A stretch of 64,000 bases of DNA from Erwinia sp050410775 (GTDB lineage Bacteria > Pseudomonadota > Gammaproteobacteria > Enterobacterales > Enterobacteriaceae), in assembly GCF_050410775.1 (NCBI RefSeq), contig NZ_CP191229.1. One strand, 5' to 3'. The position numbers and the translations under genes were made by a program. Shown piece by piece: positions 61,797-64,000 of the stretch; the first letter of the stretch is position 1, and each line of letters begins with the position of its first letter. Under the pieces are notes generated by a model. That model saw nothing but the letters and a program-made list of their open reading frames with translations, was not told the DNA's origin and made no database searches.

Positions 61797-62020
61797 TATT
61801 CGCCTTTATAGATTATATCTATATACCGAGATTTATATTATCTATTTGAACTATTTTACGCTTCTTTATACCATCCACGCCATAAGAATAAGGCTGCCCG
61901 GATAACCGACAGCCTTCTTTTATTTTATAATTAAAAATCAGCTAATTAGATGTTTAATCGCATTCCCTGGCGGGGACGGCGGGCATGATATGCAGCATGC
62001 CTGACGCAGGAGAGAAGTAA

Positions 62021-62353
62021 GTGAAAGGTGAAATTGTTGACGTTATAACCGACTGGATTGAAGCACATCTCGATGATGGGTTAAATATCGAGGACGTGGC
62101 GGCCCGGTCAGGTTACTCAAAATGGCACCTGCAACGGGCATTCAAAGAGCAGAAAGGCATTACGCTTGGTACCTTCATCCGCAGCCGCAGGCTGGATGAA
62201 GCGGCCAAATGCCTGGTCAGTTCTCACAAAACCATTATGACCATCTCGACCGATTTGGGTTTCTCATCGCAGCAGTGCTTTCAGCGGGTTTTCAAGAAGC
62301 ATTTCAACGTTACCCCAAAAGATTACCGCAACCAGCATCGCGAGGCGGGCTGA
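62021..62353 (+). CDS. Single-domain AraC-type activator, MarA/SoxS/RamA class
   Basis: 110 residues, consisting of just the two helix-turn-helix units: AARSGYSKWHLQRAFKEQKG (first) and ISTDLGFSSQQCFQRVFKKHF (second), ending in the family PxxYR motif. Proteins of this size activate efflux and stress genes. It is not clearly MarA, SoxS or RamA. GTG start with CAGGAGAGAAG upstream. Followed by a GACGCCCC/GGGGCGTC hairpin. Confidence 0.85.
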   Translation: MKGEIVDVITDWIEAHLDDGLNIEDVAARSGYSKWHLQRAFKEQKGITLGTFIRSRRLDEAAKCLVSSHKTIMTISTDLGFSSQQCFQRVFKKHFNVTPKDYRNQHREAG

Positions 62354-62379
62354 CGCCCCCGGACTCCAGGGGCGTCATT
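62352..62379. terminator. Terminator between the AraC-type gene and betT
   Basis: GACGCCCC / GGGGCGTC stem around the loop CGGACTCCA, followed by ATTC; it lies between convergent genes. Confidence 0.6.
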
Positions 62380-62394
62380 CTGTCCTGGCCGGTT

Positions 62395-64000
62395 TCAACG
62401 TACCTGTTGTAAAAAGTAGAGGTGTTTTTCGTACTGATCGATGATGTCTGCTATCAACTGTGTTTTGCTGTAACCGCAGACATTATATTGTTGCGATCCT
62501 TCCTGCAGATAGACCTCAATATAGTACTGAGAATCCTTCTTTTTACGTGAACGCTCGCTGACGAAGGTGGGCGTGGTGACTTCACGCACCCAGCAGCCAT
62601 ACATAAAGTTACGCTCATCGCCGTGGTCTACATAGAGGCAGCAGCGGGTTTCTTCCGACACCAGTTTCGTGACCAGTCCGTTTTTCTGGAACACGCCCTG
62701 AACATCATTAATGGCTTCAATCACATTATGATGGAGAAATTTCAGTACCTCAGTTTTCTGCGGCTGAGAGATAAGCTGTTCAAGCTGATTTTCCCATCCT
62801 GTTTCCTGAATCCTGGAGAGGCTGCTTGGCGTAGCTTTGTTGATATGATCAATACTGTCACGTTTGATTTGCTCAAGGCGCAGCGATTTAAACAGGCCAA
62901 ATCCGACCAGCAGTAAGACCGGAGCAAAAGGCAGCGCCGAGGCCAGCGAAGCGGCCTGTAATGCGGAAAGCACATCCTGTCCCCCCGCCAGGATCAGCGA
63001 CGCGGCGACCAGTCCCTGCGATACCGACCAGAAAATACGCTGTGCCGTTGATGATTCTCCGCTATCCCGCGAGGTAAGCGAATCTATCACCAGCGAACCG
63101 GAATCGGCGGAGGTCACAAAGAAGGTAATCACCAACAGCGTCGCCAGTACGGAAGAAATACTGGAGAAGGGTAAGGCATCTAGGAACTGGAACAGTGAGG
63201 TTGAGGTATCTTTGAATACCTGATCCACCAGATCGGGCATGGTGCCCTGAAGAACGCCATATAGTGCGGTATCACCAAACACGGTCAGCCAGAGTATGGT
63301 CAGGCCCACCGGCACGAACAGCACGCCCAGCACAAATTCTTTGATCGTTCTGCCCCGGGAAATACGGGCGATAAACATCCCGACGAAAGGCGACCAGGCG
63401 ATAAACCAGGCCCAGTAAAAGAGCGTCCAGGCACCTAAAAAAGATTGCGTTGAGGCGTCGCCCGTATAGGCGTAGCTGTTAAACGTCATATCGACTATCG
63501 ACGAGAGATAGGTGCCGATATTTTGTCCCAGCGACTGGAAGATAAACAGCGTTGGGCCGACGGCGGCAACAAATACCAGCAGCACTACAGCCAGCTTCAA
63601 ATTCCATTCCGATAAGCGGCGGACGCCGTTATCCAGGCCGAGAACAACAGAGCAGGTCGCCAGAGCAGTGACTATCGCCACGAGGATAAGCTGCACCGTG
63701 GTATTCGCCGGTATTCCTGTCAGATAATGCAGCCCGGAATTGATCTGCAATACGCCCAGGCCAAGGGAGGTGGCAATACCAAACATGGTGCCAAAGACGG
63801 CCAGCACGTCCACCATATTCCCAATCGGACCGTGAATGCGCTTGCCGATAACAGGATAAAGCGCGGAGCTTATCCGTAAAGGCAGGCCGTGCCGGAAACT
63901 GAAATACCCCAGCGCCAGCGCAACAATCGTATAGACGCCCCAGGCATGGACGCCCCAATGGAACAGGGTCATTTTCATCGCTTCACGCGCAGTTTCTGCG
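62395..64000 (-). CDS. betT: BCCT-family choline/betaine transporter, BetT type, 5' end outside the window
   Basis: About 535 C-terminal residues; the frame stays open to the right edge (ETAREAMKMTLFHWGVHAWG), so the ATG at 63978 is internal and the N-terminal helices are missing (E. coli BetT is 677 residues). BCCT signature tryptophans in LFYWAWFIAWSPFVGMFIARISRGR. The long cytoplasmic C-terminus (from about base 62900) is typical of BetT and is linked to osmotic control. No other bet gene lies in the window. Confidence 0.85.
   Translation of the reverse strand, partial: AETAREAMKMTLFHWGVHAWGVYTIVALALGYFSFRHGLPLRISSALYPVIGKRIHGPIGNMVDVLAVFGTMFGIATSLGLGVLQINSGLHYLTGIPANTTVQLILVAIVTALATCSVVLGLDNGVRRLSEWNLKLAVVLLVFVAAVGPTLFIFQSLGQNIGTYLSSIVDMTFNSYAYTGDASTQSFLGAWTLFYWAWFIAWSPFVGMFIARISRGRTIKEFVLGVLFVPVGLTILWLTVFGDTALYGVLQGTMPDLVDQVFKDTSTSLFQFLDALPFSSISSVLATLLVITFFVTSADSGSLVIDSLTSRDSGESSTAQRIFWSVSQGLVAASLILAGGQDVLSALQAASLASALPFAPVLLLVGFGLFKSLRLEQIKRDSIDHINKATPSSLSRIQETGWENQLEQLISQPQKTEVLKFLHHNVIEAINDVQGVFQKNGLVTKLVSEETRCCLYVDHGDERNFMYGCWVREVTTPTFVSERSRKKKDSQYYIEVYLQEGSQQYNVCGYSKTQLIADIIDQYEKHLYFLQQVR

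Noticed and set aside
1..64000. CRISPR arrays, rRNA operons, complete insertion sequences or prophage genes
   Set aside because: None was recognised by reading; the only clear repeats are the DUF3304 copies, the twin bcsZ/bcsE hairpins and the 19-bp duplication.

Overview
The window looks like the chromosome of a member of the Enterobacterales, most likely an Erwiniaceae-type organism (Pantoea/Erwinia/Mixta-like). The grounds are the strong protein similarity to E. coli genes from memory, the partly conserved E. coli yhj gene order (eptB, dppABCDF, bcs, hmsP/yhjK, dctA, yhjJ, kdgK, yhjG, yhjE), and a cellulose operon of the bcsO-Q-A-B-C-D-Z type with a separate bcsE. The genus is an inference; no 16S or other marker lies in the window.

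Layout. 1-1550 is the 3' part of eptB (lipid A core phosphoethanolamine transferase). 1551-10440 is an accessory island between eptB and dppA: an AT-rich leader with unexplained palindromes and small ORFs, then an orphan type VI secretion module: vgrG, a DUF4123 adaptor, two DUF3304 lipoproteins, a Tle1-type phospholipase effector, a third DUF3304 lipoprotein, and scars of lost or rearranged copies. 11175-16985 is the dipeptide importer dppABCDF. 17544-29006 is the cellulose operon bcsOQABCDZ, facing bcsE; bcsR, bcsF and bcsG are absent. Then come the c-di-GMP phosphodiesterase hmsP, the C4-dicarboxylate carrier dctA, the M16-like yhjJ, an esterase, kdgK, the AsmA-like yhjG and the MFS carrier yhjE.

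43152-51365 is rich in small genes and ion transport: a 43-codon ORF overlapping a yhhT-like gene that is frameshifted by a perfect 19-bp tandem duplication; a lipase-like membrane-anchored hydrolase; mgtA with an mgtL-like leader ORF upstream and a 30-residue membrane microprotein directly downstream; mntP with an MntR-like palindrome; and a 25-residue ORF under a good sigma70 promoter. 51609-55820 is a four-gene operon for unsaturated uronates (GPH-family transporter, GH105 hydrolase, kduD, and an RpiB/LacAB-type isomerase in place of kduI) with a KdgR-like box upstream. A matching box precedes kdgK, so the two loci could form one regulon that takes oligouronides to KDG and then to KDPG. The right end carries adhP, a periplasmic hydrolase, a Cys-rich secreted protein, an SRPBCC protein, a COG3146 acyltransferase, LysR and MarA/SoxS-size AraC regulators, and a BetT-type carrier cut by the window edge.

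The parts most worth a second look are the T6SS lipoprotein/effector array with its scars, the mgtA-linked microprotein and leader ORF, the MntS-like 25-codon ORF near mntP, and the 19-bp duplication in the yhhT-like gene.
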